From Lujinxingia litoralis (GTDB lineage: Bacteria; Myxococcota_A; Bradymonadia; Bradymonadales; Bradymonadaceae), in contig NZ_QHKO01000002.1 in the NCBI RefSeq assembly GCF_003260125.1, forward strand, positions 565,378 to 629,377: a stretch of 64,000 nt of DNA, given 5' to 3'. Below, one piece after another: positions 38,301-48,700 of this stretch (position 1 is the stretch's first letter; every line of letters starts with the position of its first letter). Position numbers and translations under genes: made by a program. The notes below the pieces were generated by a model. That model had not been told where the DNA came from. It saw only the letters and a program-made list of their open reading frames with translations, and ran no database searches.

Positions 38301-39132
38301 GGAACTCGAAGGGTTTCTGGCGGACGCGGCGTTTGGAGTGGTCGGAGGGATCGTAGTGGAATTCGATGCCGTCGGTCGGGAAGAAGCTGGACTCGGGGGA
38401 GCCGAGTTTCATCAGGTGTTCGACTTCTTTGAGGGCCGCGTAGGAGTTGGCGAAGGTGCCATCTTTATTGGCGCCGGTTTTGTCTTCGAAGACTGCCGGG
38501 AGCACGCAGACGCCGAGCATGTTGGGTTTGCCCAGGGCCCGGGCCTGGTCGCGGAGCATGTAGGCCAGGGGGAGGAAGGAGCCGGAGCCGGTGCCACCGG
38601 CGATGGAGAAGCAGAGGATGATGCGGATCTCGGAGGTGTCCAGGCGGCGGTGGCCATGTTCGTGGCGCTTGAGGGCTTCGAGGAGGCGGCGAAAGCGGGG
38701 GACGAGATCGCCATGTTTCATCTGGTAGTAGGAACCCAGGCGAGACTCGATGCGGATCTGGCCGGCGCCGGCGGTGTCCCCGGCGCGGAAGCGGTAATCT
38801 CTGGGGACCCACTGGGTAAAATATTCGTCGGCTTCCAGGAAGAGTTTGCCGCTGGCGAGGTTGGCGTAGGCCTCTTTTTCGAAGTCGCTGATCAGGAAGG
38901 ATTCGTCGGCGTCTTCGCGGTGGAGTTCGAGGTCGTTGATGTTGGTATCCACCAGGGCGAACTTCGTGAGGTCTTTGAAGCGCTCGGAGTAGTCGGGGCG
39001 CGACTTCAGGTGTCGAGCGATGCGCATGGCGATCTGGCAGCCACATCCGCCCAGGCCGACAAAGAGGGTGGGGCAGACATTGCTGGGGCGCGTGAGAAGC
39101 TCGTCGACAACGAGGTTTTGACGGTTCGCCAT
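35389..39132 (-). CDS. Tubulin-like (Tubulin_2/FtsZ-like) GTPase
   Basis: A 1247-residue protein starting at ATG 39132 (MANRQNLVVDEL). The N-terminal domain has the tubulin/FtsZ nucleotide site: PTLFVGLGGCGCQIAMRIAR (residues 21-40), FALVDTNINDLEL with the strand after it, and IILCFSIAGGTGSGSFLPLA (residues 171-190), whose GGTGSG is the tubulin signature loop. FYGSYGAAVLQVPVDGLADY follows. The rest is long and helical with coiled-coil character; it may be a cargo or membrane-contact region. It is far longer than FtsZ (about 400). It heads a minus-strand operon with a degenerate paralogue, an ATPase and a lipoprotein. A polymer-forming role in membrane remodelling is inferred from family and context. 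Confidence 0.85.
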   Translation of the reverse strand: MANRQNLVVDELLTRPSNVCPTLFVGLGGCGCQIAMRIARHLKSRPDYSERFKDLTKFALVDTNINDLELHREDADESFLISDFEKEAYANLASGKLFLEADEYFTQWVPRDYRFRAGDTAGAGQIRIESRLGSYYQMKHGDLVPRFRRLLEALKRHEHGHRRLDTSEIRIILCFSIAGGTGSGSFLPLAYMLRDQARALGKPNMLGVCVLPAVFEDKTGANKDGTFANSYAALKEVEHLMKLGSPESSFFPTDGIEFHYDPSDHSKRRVRQKPFEFLYLIDKPESFTVDRPVDAAADGLYLQLFSPLFAVQAGDYDNYTQHQRFLVPHDFEAKGIPGFTSFYGSYGAAVLQVPVDGLADYCSRAAALNIMRQSFLGAIPADPIYSSLRSHPEPFYEVTERDDEENARPVKTADFIKKEEGIRQVLRDRLFQKRVRLLARCEADENAAGRFLAIFRHGHRLGEIPRENATWALDPERVTPDREQLADRGMNFSIGALTLEALCGPKAGAQPGLLSAARRAMDAASEELEAEVSIERNTLARDLVGRAMYWAEDLKRRGLRVLEQGYTQHGIAFPGLEELLELKFLAQDTEDVSLAAKRFAVLAMRDELRTEMRQPPAPVPFELDGIEDDDKIKEKDAPDLIRRLIDQAMERASRELLTHFIEQRTALRDKLAESVRILRVLELGFDDFQRDQTRQLERLREQGDHSTNQFVLDAEAFQIENGRRMWDFFYADRIAPMPELAMSNPRIQAKLSGTVRDLSLRGSGSTTATLNQLFDALKGYAHLHLMRTLCGDPKSTDPARRDGLTLAQALELEVAYRALYMSNLEKIQERKDAAITEVVARYRAQPRERQLDLMEPIHQDYLRDKIRRVVNERADLLVSYDESRDQHGGVRPNHVFLAAISPDFKDTTVERALNGANLGGMRWVDKGWHNPRQIVFYRAVLNVPLYVFGRMDEMKEHYHRFKNLSKRSKVLHVDRNWEDSLPDLDPDTAQEHHRQEQMRANIVNFAALWTLRDPLSAQSYILLRDGHYWLREPQLSSPLQSATASGTNHLKALGDRLAPAINTLPELLDAERVKYLPYLQLLAAVREGMAPAVLQQIVKLPFQWRKNRDELRTQYGSSPSPNQLLKLRDFTDAFNRLREALDALLAHLRNIETERLTLGGDAGENAAGLHPTQAGENLRQSVEILRSFQEGWRAMEEPERSTSVPPSFRSLFRPLAEEELHQTLETLRIGTTEPVPGAPTPSTEKLD

Positions 39133-39474
39133 GGTCGGGTGCCTTCCAGGGGAGCGGGATAGGGGTGCGGTGCTGCCGGTCCGGATAGGGATACGGCGCA
39201 GCGGTGGAGCCCCTCGCGTGAACAGCGATGTCCGTCCGTGGTGTTGGCGAGAGGTCGTCCGTGACGTCTCGAGATGAGAATGGGGAGAGTATCGGTGAAG
39301 GGGGGAGGAGGGGCAAGAGATTTTCGGGGGGAAGGGGAGGGATCTGGTGCCAGGTGAGTGTACGTGCTCGGGGGGAAGGGGAGGGATCTGGTGCCAGGTG
39401 AGTGTACGTGCTCGGGGGCCAGGCGAATGGGGGCCAGGCGCGCGAACGCGATTGAAGAGGTGGGGGCTTCTAGG
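39133..39474. repeat. 5' region of tubulin operon with exact 44-bp tandem repeat
   Basis: Positions 39325-39368 and 39369-39412 are two identical 44-base units, each holding GGGATCTGGTGCCAGGTGAG and a GTACGTGCTCGG tail; a third, broken unit follows with GGCCAGGCGCGCGAACGCG. The identity suggests a very recent duplication. The remainder is leader sequence of the tubulin-like operon (minus strand), with no gene. Confidence 0.8.
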
Positions 39475-39663
39475 TGACTGAAGATTCATTCATCTTCTAG
39501 TCAGTTGCTGACTGAAGATTCATTCATGAGGGATGTTTGTTGCTGACTGATGATTCATTCATTTGATTGCCTTGGTTTAACTGAACGGTGAGTCGGTTGT
39601 AAGGGTTTGTAGTGACTGGCGTGTCATTCTGTTTTTGTGGGTTTGTGAATGGTTGTTCATTCA
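39475..39663. promoter_or_regulatory. Phased array of six FadR/TetR-like operators
   Basis: Imperfect 18-base palindromes begin at 39475, 39509, 39544, 39578 (degenerate), 39613 and 39646, with spacings of 34, 35, 34, 35 and 33 bases. The first two are identical (TGACTGAAGATTCATTCA); the last is TGAATGGTTGTTCATTCA. The half-sites TGAMTGA and TCATTCA match the operator style of the TetR-family fatty-acid regulator FadR of Bacillus. The array lies in the AT-rich gap between the divergent tubulin operon and the megasynthase. A weak promoter (TTGTTC 39653, TATTTA 39675) overlaps the last site. No TetR gene is in the window. Confidence 0.75.
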
Positions 39664-39768
39664 ATGTTTTTCAATATTTATTGCTTGTCATGATGAATTT
39701 AGTCCTCTAGTGAGTAGACGCTCAGCTAGACCGGGGGAGGAGACTAACCACCAGGAGACGAGGAACCT

Positions 39769-42700
39769 GTGCGAGATAACTGGACGACGGTTGAAGCGAA
39801 GGTTTTTGTTTATTTTCAGTCGGTTGTGTCGGGTTTGGAGGCGGCTGAAGGGGCACGGGAGGCGGGAGCGACGGTGGTGTGGGCGTCGCAAACACAACCT
39901 GAAATCACAATGGAGTCCGGTGATTGGCGGAGAATTCTCGCCGATGAACGTCCAGACGCGTTTCGGTCGGTCTCGGGGGTAATTCTCGCGGCGGGGCATC
40001 GTTTCGATGTCGACGCACTGCGTCGCAAAGTGCAAATTTTGAAGTCGGGTGGTGTGGCGGTCTGGGTGGAGGTCTGCTCGCTGGAAGAAGCGAAGCAGGC
40101 CGAGCGCTTTGATGCCGACGGGGTGGTGCTGTGCGGATTGGAAAGCGGGGGGCTTTGTGGAGAAGAGTCCGGGCTGGTGCTGCTGGGGCGAGTGCAGCGC
40201 GAGGTGGGGCTGTCGGCGGTGGTGCGGGGAGGGATGGGGCCGGATGCAGCGGCGGCGGTGATGGCGTGCGGGGCTTCGGGCTACGTGCTGGAGGAGGCGT
40301 TGTGGCTGTGTGAGGGGATGGCGCCGTCGCCGGCGGCCCGAAAGGTGTTGGAGCGCGTGGGGGCGACCGATACCCGGTGTCTCGGGGTGACGCTAGGAGC
40401 ACGCTACCGGGCCTGGTCGTTGCTCGCGACTCGGCCCACCCGGGAGCTCGCCGCACAAGAGGTTGAGTTTTTGGAGGGGGGAGATGCCCGGGGGTATCTG
40501 GCGGAGGTGGAGGCGCGGGTGTTCGGGAGGTGGGAGGAGCTCGATCCGAAGCGCGAGATCTGGCCGATGGGGCAGGGGGCGGCGCTGGCGCGCGTCTTTT
40601 ATGAGCGCTACGGCACTGTGGAGCGGGCGGTGCGCGGGGTGCAAGAGCATGTGACTGAGGTGATGGGCGGGTTGGCTGCTGATTTTCCGCTTCGTGAGGG
40701 AGCGGGAGTGGCGCGGGTCAATGGCACGCGCTTTCCGATACATCAGGGGCCGATGGCTCAGGTCAGCGATACGCCCGGGTTTGCCCGGGCGGTGGTGGAG
40801 GCCGGGGCGTTGCCCTGGTTGGCGCTGGGGAATATGCCGACTGAGGTGGCGCGCCGGGTGGTGGATGAGACAGCAAATGCGCTGGGGGCGGCGCCCTTTG
40901 GAGCGGGGATCATCGGGCTGGAGGCCAACCCGTATCGCGACGGCCATATCGAGATGATGATCGAGCAGGGAGGGCGTCGGGGGAACTTTTCGGGGTTGGT
41001 GGCCGCCGGTAGCGCCGAGCAGGCCATGATGCTGGAGGCCGGGCAGGTGCCAAGCTATCTGCATACGCCCACGCCCGGGGTGTTGGCGGCGGCGCTTCGG
41101 CAGGGGCATCGTCGCTTTATCTGGGAAGGCGCGGAGGCCGGGGGGCATGTGGGAACGCTGGGATCGCTGGCGTTGTGGCAGCTGGGGGTGATCGCCATGG
41201 AAGAGGCGCTTGCCGGAGGGGAGGCGGCCGACGCGTTTGCCGTGGTGGTCGCCGGGGGGATCAGCGGTGCCGCGAGCGCGGCGGCCGCGGCGGCGATGCT
41301 CTTCGGGTTGCATCGCCGCGGGGTGGCGGTAGGGGTGCAGATGGGGACGGCGTATCTGATGTGTCGGGAGGCGGTGGAGAGTGGGGCGGTGAGCGCGACG
41401 TATCAGGAGATGGCCGATCACTCGCCTGGCACCGTGATCATGGGGGAGACGGTGAACACTCCGACGCGGGTGTTGATGAGTCCGGCAGCCCGGTGGGTGT
41501 TAGGGCGTGAAGTGGAGCGGCTGGCTGAGGGGATCAAGCTGGGGGAGCGCAAGCATCTGTATGAGCGCGACAATCTGGGAGGGTTGCGCGCTGCGGCGAA
41601 GTCACAGCGCATCGCCGAGGTGGTGGCCGGGGTGGGAGCTCGTTTTGAGACGTTGAGCCGGGAGGAGCAGCTTGAGGCGGGGCTTTTTCATTGCGGTCAG
41701 GGGGTGGTGCTGTGCCAGGCGCAGACGATCGCGCAGTTGCATGAGGAGGTTACGGAGGGGGCGAGGCGCTGGGTGGAGGCGCGTCTTCGTCGGAGTTGGG
41801 ACGTCGAGAGGTTGGTGCGGGTGCCAGGCGATCGGGTGGAGGTGCTCGATGATGGGGTGCCAGGTGAACGGGCGGATATCGCGATGGGGTGCCAGGCGAT
41901 GGCACCGGCGAGTCAGGAGCGGACTATGACCACGAGCGAAGGAGCAGGGATGCGGCATTCGACGAAGGTTGAGGCGATTGATGGCGAGCGCGCCGTGGCG
42001 ATCATTGGCATTGGCGCAAAAATGCCGGGGGCGCTGAGTGCGATGAAGTTCTGGGAGAACATTTTGTTTGGGGTGTCGGCCATCAAAGAGGTGCCGGCTG
42101 ACAGGTGGGATCCGGCGCTATATTTCGATGAAGATCCGGGGGTGCCGGACAAAACGTACAGTAAAATTGGCGGGTGGGTTGAGGGGTTTGAGTTCGATCG
42201 GCGCCGTTATCGGATGCCTCCGAAGGTTGTGGCCAGTGTGGATCCGACGCAGTTGCTGTGCCTGGAGGCGGTGCATGATGCGTTGGAAGATGCCGGGTAT
42301 CTGGAGCGCACCTTTGATCGCGATCGGTGCGCGGTGATTCTGGGGAATGCGTTGGGAGGTGATCTGCGGGACGAATCAACGCTGCGGATTCTGTATCCGA
42401 AGATGGATCAGGCGCTGCGTGGCGCGTTGATGGAGCTTTCCAGTGCCGCGATGGGGGCTGCTGAGCGGGAGCGCCTGCTGGAGGAAGTGGAGGCGCGTTT
42501 TAAGGCGACGCTTGGTGAGGTGAGCGAAGATTCGATGCCGGGCGAGCTGGCCAATGTGATTGCCGGGCGAGTGGCGCAGGTCTTTGATCTGCGGGGGCCA
42601 AATTTTGTGACGGACGCGGCGTGTGCGTCGAGTCTGGCGGCGATCGAGGCGGCGGTGAGGGGGCTTCGCGCCAAAGAGTACGACATGGTGGTCTGCGGGG

Positions 42701-45700
42701 GCGCGGATCGCTCGATGGGGCCGACCAGTTTTGTGAAGTTTTCCAAGATCGGTGCGCTTTCGCCGGATGGGTCGCGACCTTTTGACGCCGGGGCCAACGG
42801 GTTTGTGATGGGGGAAGGGGCGGGCATCGTGGTGCTTAAGCGCCTGAGTGATGCGGTCGCCGATGGCGATCAGATTTATGCGGTGATCCGCGGGGTCGGG
42901 GGTTCCAGCGATGGGAAAGGCAAGGCGATTACCGCGCCCAACCCCGCGGGTCAGCGCCGGGCGCTGGAGCGGGCGTATCACGATGCCGGGGTGGGGCCGC
43001 GTTCGGTGAGCCTGATCGAGGCGCATGGGACCAGCACGCCGGTGGGGGATCCGGCGGAGGTGGCGAGTTTGAGGGCGGTGTTGGATGCCGACGGCGGTGA
43101 GTGGGCTGCCGAGACCGTGGCGCTGGGGAGCGTCAAGTCGATGATCGGGCACCTGAAGTCAGCGGCCGGGGCGGCCGGAGTGATCAAGGTGGCGATGGCG
43201 CTCAAGCACCGTGTGCTGCCACCGACGCTGGGGGTCGAGGAGGTGAACTCGGCGTTGGAGCTGGAGGGCTCGCGGGTGCGGGTGCAGACCGAGGCGCAGC
43301 CCTGGGAGGTGTATGAGGGGCAGGCACGTCGCGCGGGGGTGAGCGCGTTCGGTTTCGGCGGAACGAATTTTCATGTGGTGCTCGAGGAGTTTGAAGGGGG
43401 CGCGGGCGGACCGGGTGCCAGGCGTTCGATCGCGAGCCGGGAGCACGGGAGTGAAGTCGGAGGTCCGGGCGAAGCGGTGATGTTGGCGGTCGGTGGGGAG
43501 GTCGTCGCGCTGGAGGAGCGTGGCGGTGCCAGGGGGGCGAGCGCTTGTGGTGCGCTGGAGGAGCGTGGCGGTGCCAGGGAAGCGGTGCCGCCAGGCGAAG
43601 GGGTGCTGGGGCTGTGGGCGGCGTCGAAGCGTGAGTTGGAGGAAGAGATCACCCGGGCGCAGGAACATCTGGAGCGCGGTGGCATCGGGGCGCTGACGCC
43701 CTGGCTCTTGCCGGTACGCGAGCAGGGGGCGGGGCTTCGGCAGCCGGTCCGGGGGGCGGAGAAGGAAGTGCGCCTGGCCATTGCGTTTGAGGGCGTTGAT
43801 GAGCTTCGCGCTCGTCTGGAGCGTGCCCGAAACGCTGCGGAGCGTGACAAAGGCTGGAGGGTGCTGGCCCATCAGGGGATTGTGCTCGGAGAGCGGGTTC
43901 TGGCGGGTAAGGTGGGGATGCTCTTTCCGGGGCAGGGGACGCAGTATCTGGGGATGCTCTCGGAGTTAAAGTCGCGTTTCGATGTGGTGCGCCGCACGTT
44001 CGAGGAGGCCGATGAGGTGATGATGCCCGTGATCGGGCGGCGGCTCAGCGATGTGATCGATCCCGGGCCGCTGGGGGATGCGGCGGCTCAAAAAGCTGCG
44101 TTTGAAGCGCTGACGCAGACCGAGATCACTCAGCCCGCGGTGCTTACGGCGGATATTGCGCTGTACCGTTTGCTCGGGCGACTGGGCATTGCTCCGCACG
44201 TTGTGGCCGGGCATAGTCTTGGTGAGTACGGGGCGTGTGTGGCCGCCGGTATCATGAGTTTTGGAGATGCGCTGCGCACGGTCGCGGCGCGTGGCACCGA
44301 GATGGCGCGGGTTACGCCGATGAACGGCGATACCGGGCTGATGGCCGGGATCAACGCGGCGGTCGAGGTGGTGCAGCCGGTGCTCGACGGCATTGATGGC
44401 TACGTGGTGTGCGCCAATATCAACTGTCCCACTCAGACGATCATTGCCGGCCTCCGGGAGCCGGTGCGCCGGGCGGTGGAGACCTTTGAGGCGATGGGTT
44501 ACCAGGCTCCGTTGCTCCCGGTGAGTCATGCCTTTCACTCCGAGGTTGTGGCCGCGGCCAGTGGTCCCTTACGCCGGCATCTGGCGACGATTGAGGTGAA
44601 TGCGCCAGCGACGCCGATTTTGACCAACGTGACCGGAGGGTTTTATCCAGAGGGGCCAGGTGCGGAGGACGCGATTCGCGATCTTTTGGCCGAACAGGTG
44701 GCCGCGCCGGTGGAGTACATCAAGGTTGTGGAGACGATGTACGCAGCCGGCGCGCGGGTCTTTGTGGAGGTGGGGCCCAAGCGCGCGCAGACGTCGTTTG
44801 TGAGCAGCATTCTGGAGGGGAGAGAGCACCTGGCGGTGCATACGAATCATCCGAAGAAGGGCGATGTCGCCTCGTTGTACGAGGCGCTGGCGACGATGTG
44901 GGCATCCGGAGTGTGGCGCCCGGAGTGTGACCAGGAGCTGGCTGCTGTGTGGGTGTCAGGCGAGCGAGCGGTGGTTGCTGTGCCGGTGCCAGGTGAGCGA
45001 GTGGAGGCGGCCGGTGCTGCGGATCAACTTCGGGTTGTGCCGGTGCCAGGCGAGCGATCGGAGTCGGCCTGTGCTGCGGACCAACTTCGGGATGCCCCGG
45101 TGCCAGGTGAGCGAGTGGAGGCAGAGGGGGGCGGTAGTGTGGATCGAGCCTCGATCGATGCGGAGCTCTTGCGTGTGCTGTGCGAGCAGACGGGTTATGA
45201 GCCCGAGGAGATCGAGCAGGATTTTGAGCTGGAGGCGGACCTTGGCGTCGATACGGTGAAGCAGGCCGAGATCATGGCGCGGGTACGCGAGCTCTATGGT
45301 CTGGCGCGCGATGAGAGCTTTCGGCTCTCGGAGTATCCGACGTTGGGTCGGATGGGGGATTACGTGGAGGCGCGTCTGAGTGAGGGCGGGGTGCCAGGCG
45401 AGCGAGTGGAGGCGGCCTGTGCTGCGGATCAACTTCGGGATGCCCCGGTGCCAGGTGAGCGAGTGGAGGCGGCCTGTGCTGCGGATCAACTTCGGGATGC
45501 CCCGGTGCCAGGTGAGCGAGTGGAGGCAGAGGGGGCCGGTAGTGTGGATCGAGCCTCGATCGATGCGGAGCTCTTACGCGTGCTGTGCGAGCAGACGGGT
45601 TATGAGCCCGAGGAGATCGAGCAGGATTTTGAGCTGGAGGCGGACCTTGGCGTCGATACGGTGAAGCAGGCCGAGATCATGGCGCGGGTACGCGAGCTCT

Positions 45701-48700
45701 ATGGTCTGGCGCGCGATGAGAGCTTTCGGCTCTCGGAGTATCCGACGTTGGGTCGGATGGGGGATTACGTGGAGGCGCGTCTGAGTGAGGGCGGGGTGCC
45801 AGGCGAGCGAGTGGAGGCGGCCTGTGCTGCGGATCAACTTCGGGATGCCCCGGTGCCAGGTGAGCGAGTGGAGGCAGAGGGGGCCGGTAGTGTGGATCGA
45901 GCCTCGATCGATGCGGAGCTCTTACGCGTGCTGTGCGAGCAGACGGGTTATGAGCCCGAGGAGATCGAGCAGGATTTTGAGCTGGAGGCGGACCTTGGCG
46001 TCGATACGGTGAAGCAGGCCGAGATCATGGCGCGGGTACGCGAGCTCTATGGTCTGGCGCGCGATGAGAGCTTTCGGCTCTCGGAGTATCCGACGTTGGG
46101 TCGGATGGGGGATTACGTGGAGGCGCGTCTGAGCGAGGGGAGGGTGCCAGGCGAGCGATCGGAGTCGACCGGTTCTGATGAGGAGCTTCGGGATGCCCCG
46201 GTGCCAGGTGAGCGAACGGAGGCTGAGAGGGCTGATGCGGCAGTGCCTGGCGAGCAGATACCGCGCGTGTCACTGAGCGATATGCGGCCTTACACGCCTC
46301 ATCGCCACGCCATCGCTGCCGACGTGGAAATTACCGGCTGTGCAGCCGGGCTTCCCGGGGCCGGAGCCATCTTTCGTTCCCGGGCGCTAGACGAGCTGCT
46401 GGCGGGCGACAATATGATCGGGCAGGTGCCCCAGAAGGCCCGCCAGGCGATGGTCGACAATCACATCGTGCGCCTTCAGAAGCACGAGGGCGGCGGCGGT
46501 GAGATGCGCCCGGTCACCGAACTGGAGGAGGTGATTAAGCTGGCCGGGGTCGGGGGAGAGTTCGACCTTGGCGAGTGGGGAGTGCCCGAGCGTTTGAGAG
46601 CGTCGCTCGATCGTACGAGCCAACTGGCGTTTGCCGCCGGGTTTGAGGCGCTGCGTGATGCCGGGCTTCCCCTGGTGCCCCGCTATCGCGAGACGACCAC
46701 GGGCAAGCGGGTGACCATTGGCTGGGCGCTGCCCAAGGCGGTCGGCCGGGAGACCGGGGTGATTTTTGCGTCGGCCTTTGCCGGGCAGGATGCGCTTATT
46801 GAGGAGTTGCGAGCGCAGCGGGAGCACGATTATCGCTTCAATCACCGCTTTTTGCTTCGGGTGTTGGGGATTGCCAATTCGCGTTTTGCCGAGTTTGTGG
46901 GCGCGCGCGGGCCGAACACCAAAATCAATAATGCCTGCGCCTCGACGACTACCGCAGTGGCCATGGCTCAGGACTGGATTCGTGCCGGGCGGTGTAGGCG
47001 TGTACTGATTTTGGCGGCCGATGACGCCAGCGGTGATACGCTGATGGAGTGGGTGGGCAGTGGTTTTCTGGCGACCGGTGCGGCGACGACTGAGGATGAT
47101 GTGGCCCGCGCGGCGCTTCCCTTTGATCGGCGTCGTCACGGTATGATCATCGGGATGGGCGCGCTGGCACTGGTGGTCGAAGAGGCCGGACAGGCCGAGG
47201 CCCGGGGCATCGAACCGGTGGCCGATGTGCTGGCCACTCGTTTCGTGAACAGCGCGTATCACCCCACTCGCCTCGACGTGGATCATATCGCCGGTGAGGT
47301 GGCGGCGCTGGTAAAAGAGGTCGAGGGGCGCTTTGAGCTGAAGCGGGAGGAGATCGCCGATCGCACCGTTTTTATCTCGCATGAGACGTACACGCCGGCG
47401 CGAGGAGGGAGCGCGGCGGCCGAGATCGCCGCGTTGCGCCAGACCTTTGGCGAGCGCGCCAATCAGGTGGTGATCGCCAACACCAAGGGGTTTACCGGCC
47501 ATGCGATGGCGGCTGGTATTGAAGATGTGCTGGCGATGAAGGTTTTGCAGCGCCAGCAGGTGCCGCCGATCGCGAATTTTGCCGAGCCCGACCCGGAGCT
47601 TGGGGATCTTCGTCTGAGCCAGGGCGGGAGCTACCCGGTGGATTATGCGTTGAGGTTGGCGGCGGGCTTTGGGAGCCAGCTGGCGCTGGCGCTCTTTCGC
47701 TACCGCGCACGTTGTGAGGCGCGGGTGTTTGCGCCCGCGCGCTATCGGGCCTGGCTGAGCGAAGTCAGCGAGATGGAGCATTTTGAACTCGCGCTTGAAG
47801 ATCGCGTGCTCCGTCTTCGGCCGGCTCGCCCGATGGATCCTCCGCGGGGTCCGGGGCAGACGCAGACCCGGGTGCCAGCGCTTCGAGCCGAAGCGGTGGC
47901 GTCTGCAGCCGGGCTGCAGGCGACGTCGGCTTCGAGTTTCGCCATGAGGCCCGTTGCCATCGAAGCTTCTGCGGCGCCTGCGACCGATGTCCTGGGGATA
48001 CGGCGAGAGCTCGCCGGACGAGGTGTGGCGCTGGTGGGAGGTCCGGTGCTGGTGGCGGAGTTGTTGCGGCGCCTGTTGGAGCGGGCCGGCGCCCGAGTGG
48101 TACGCCTGGCCAGCGATCGTCAGCGTGGACCGCTGGATGAGAAGGGCGTCAATCTGGGGGATGAAGATGAGATCTTGCGTCTCTTTGCTGCGCGTGAGGT
48201 CGATGCGGTGATCAATCTGTTGGGAGTCGGCAGCGGCGATGATGAGGCTGCCGAGGTGTATTGGGCCGCGCGACACACATTCCATGTGGCCCGGGCTTTT
48301 GCCGCGCTTCACGAGGATCGGTCGTCTGGCACCGTGACGGATGTGCGCCCCGCCTTTGTCAGCCTCACCTTGATGGGCGGGTGTTTTGGGCTTAGCCCGG
48401 GAGACTCGCCGAGTGTGGCCGGGGGGGCGGTCAGCGGATTTACCAAAGCCCTGGCCAAAGAGTGGGAATGGGCCCAGGTCAAGGTCGTCGATGCGCCCGG
48501 AGCGCTTGATGAAGGGATGGCAACGCGGGTGCTCGAAGAGTTGGTTGGTGGCAGTGATCGGGTGGAGGTGGGACTGGCCGAAGGGATGCGCCATCGCCCG
48601 GTGGTATTGGAGCCCGAAGATGTGCGCGCGCCGAGTGGGAGTTGTCGCGGGCCTGATGCCGACTCGGTGATTCTGGTCACCGGAGGAGCGCGTGGAATTA

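Noticed and set aside
37018..39162. Long open frame (714 codons) on the plus strand opposite the tubulin-like gene
   Set aside because: It is the mirror of a strongly supported coding frame in GC-rich DNA; the translation is low-complexity Gly/Glu/Ala/Val with no motif.
39475..39663. CRISPR-like regular spacing
   Set aside because: The repeats are only 18 bases, the units diverge, the spacers are 15-17 bases, and no cas gene is present. An operator array fits better.
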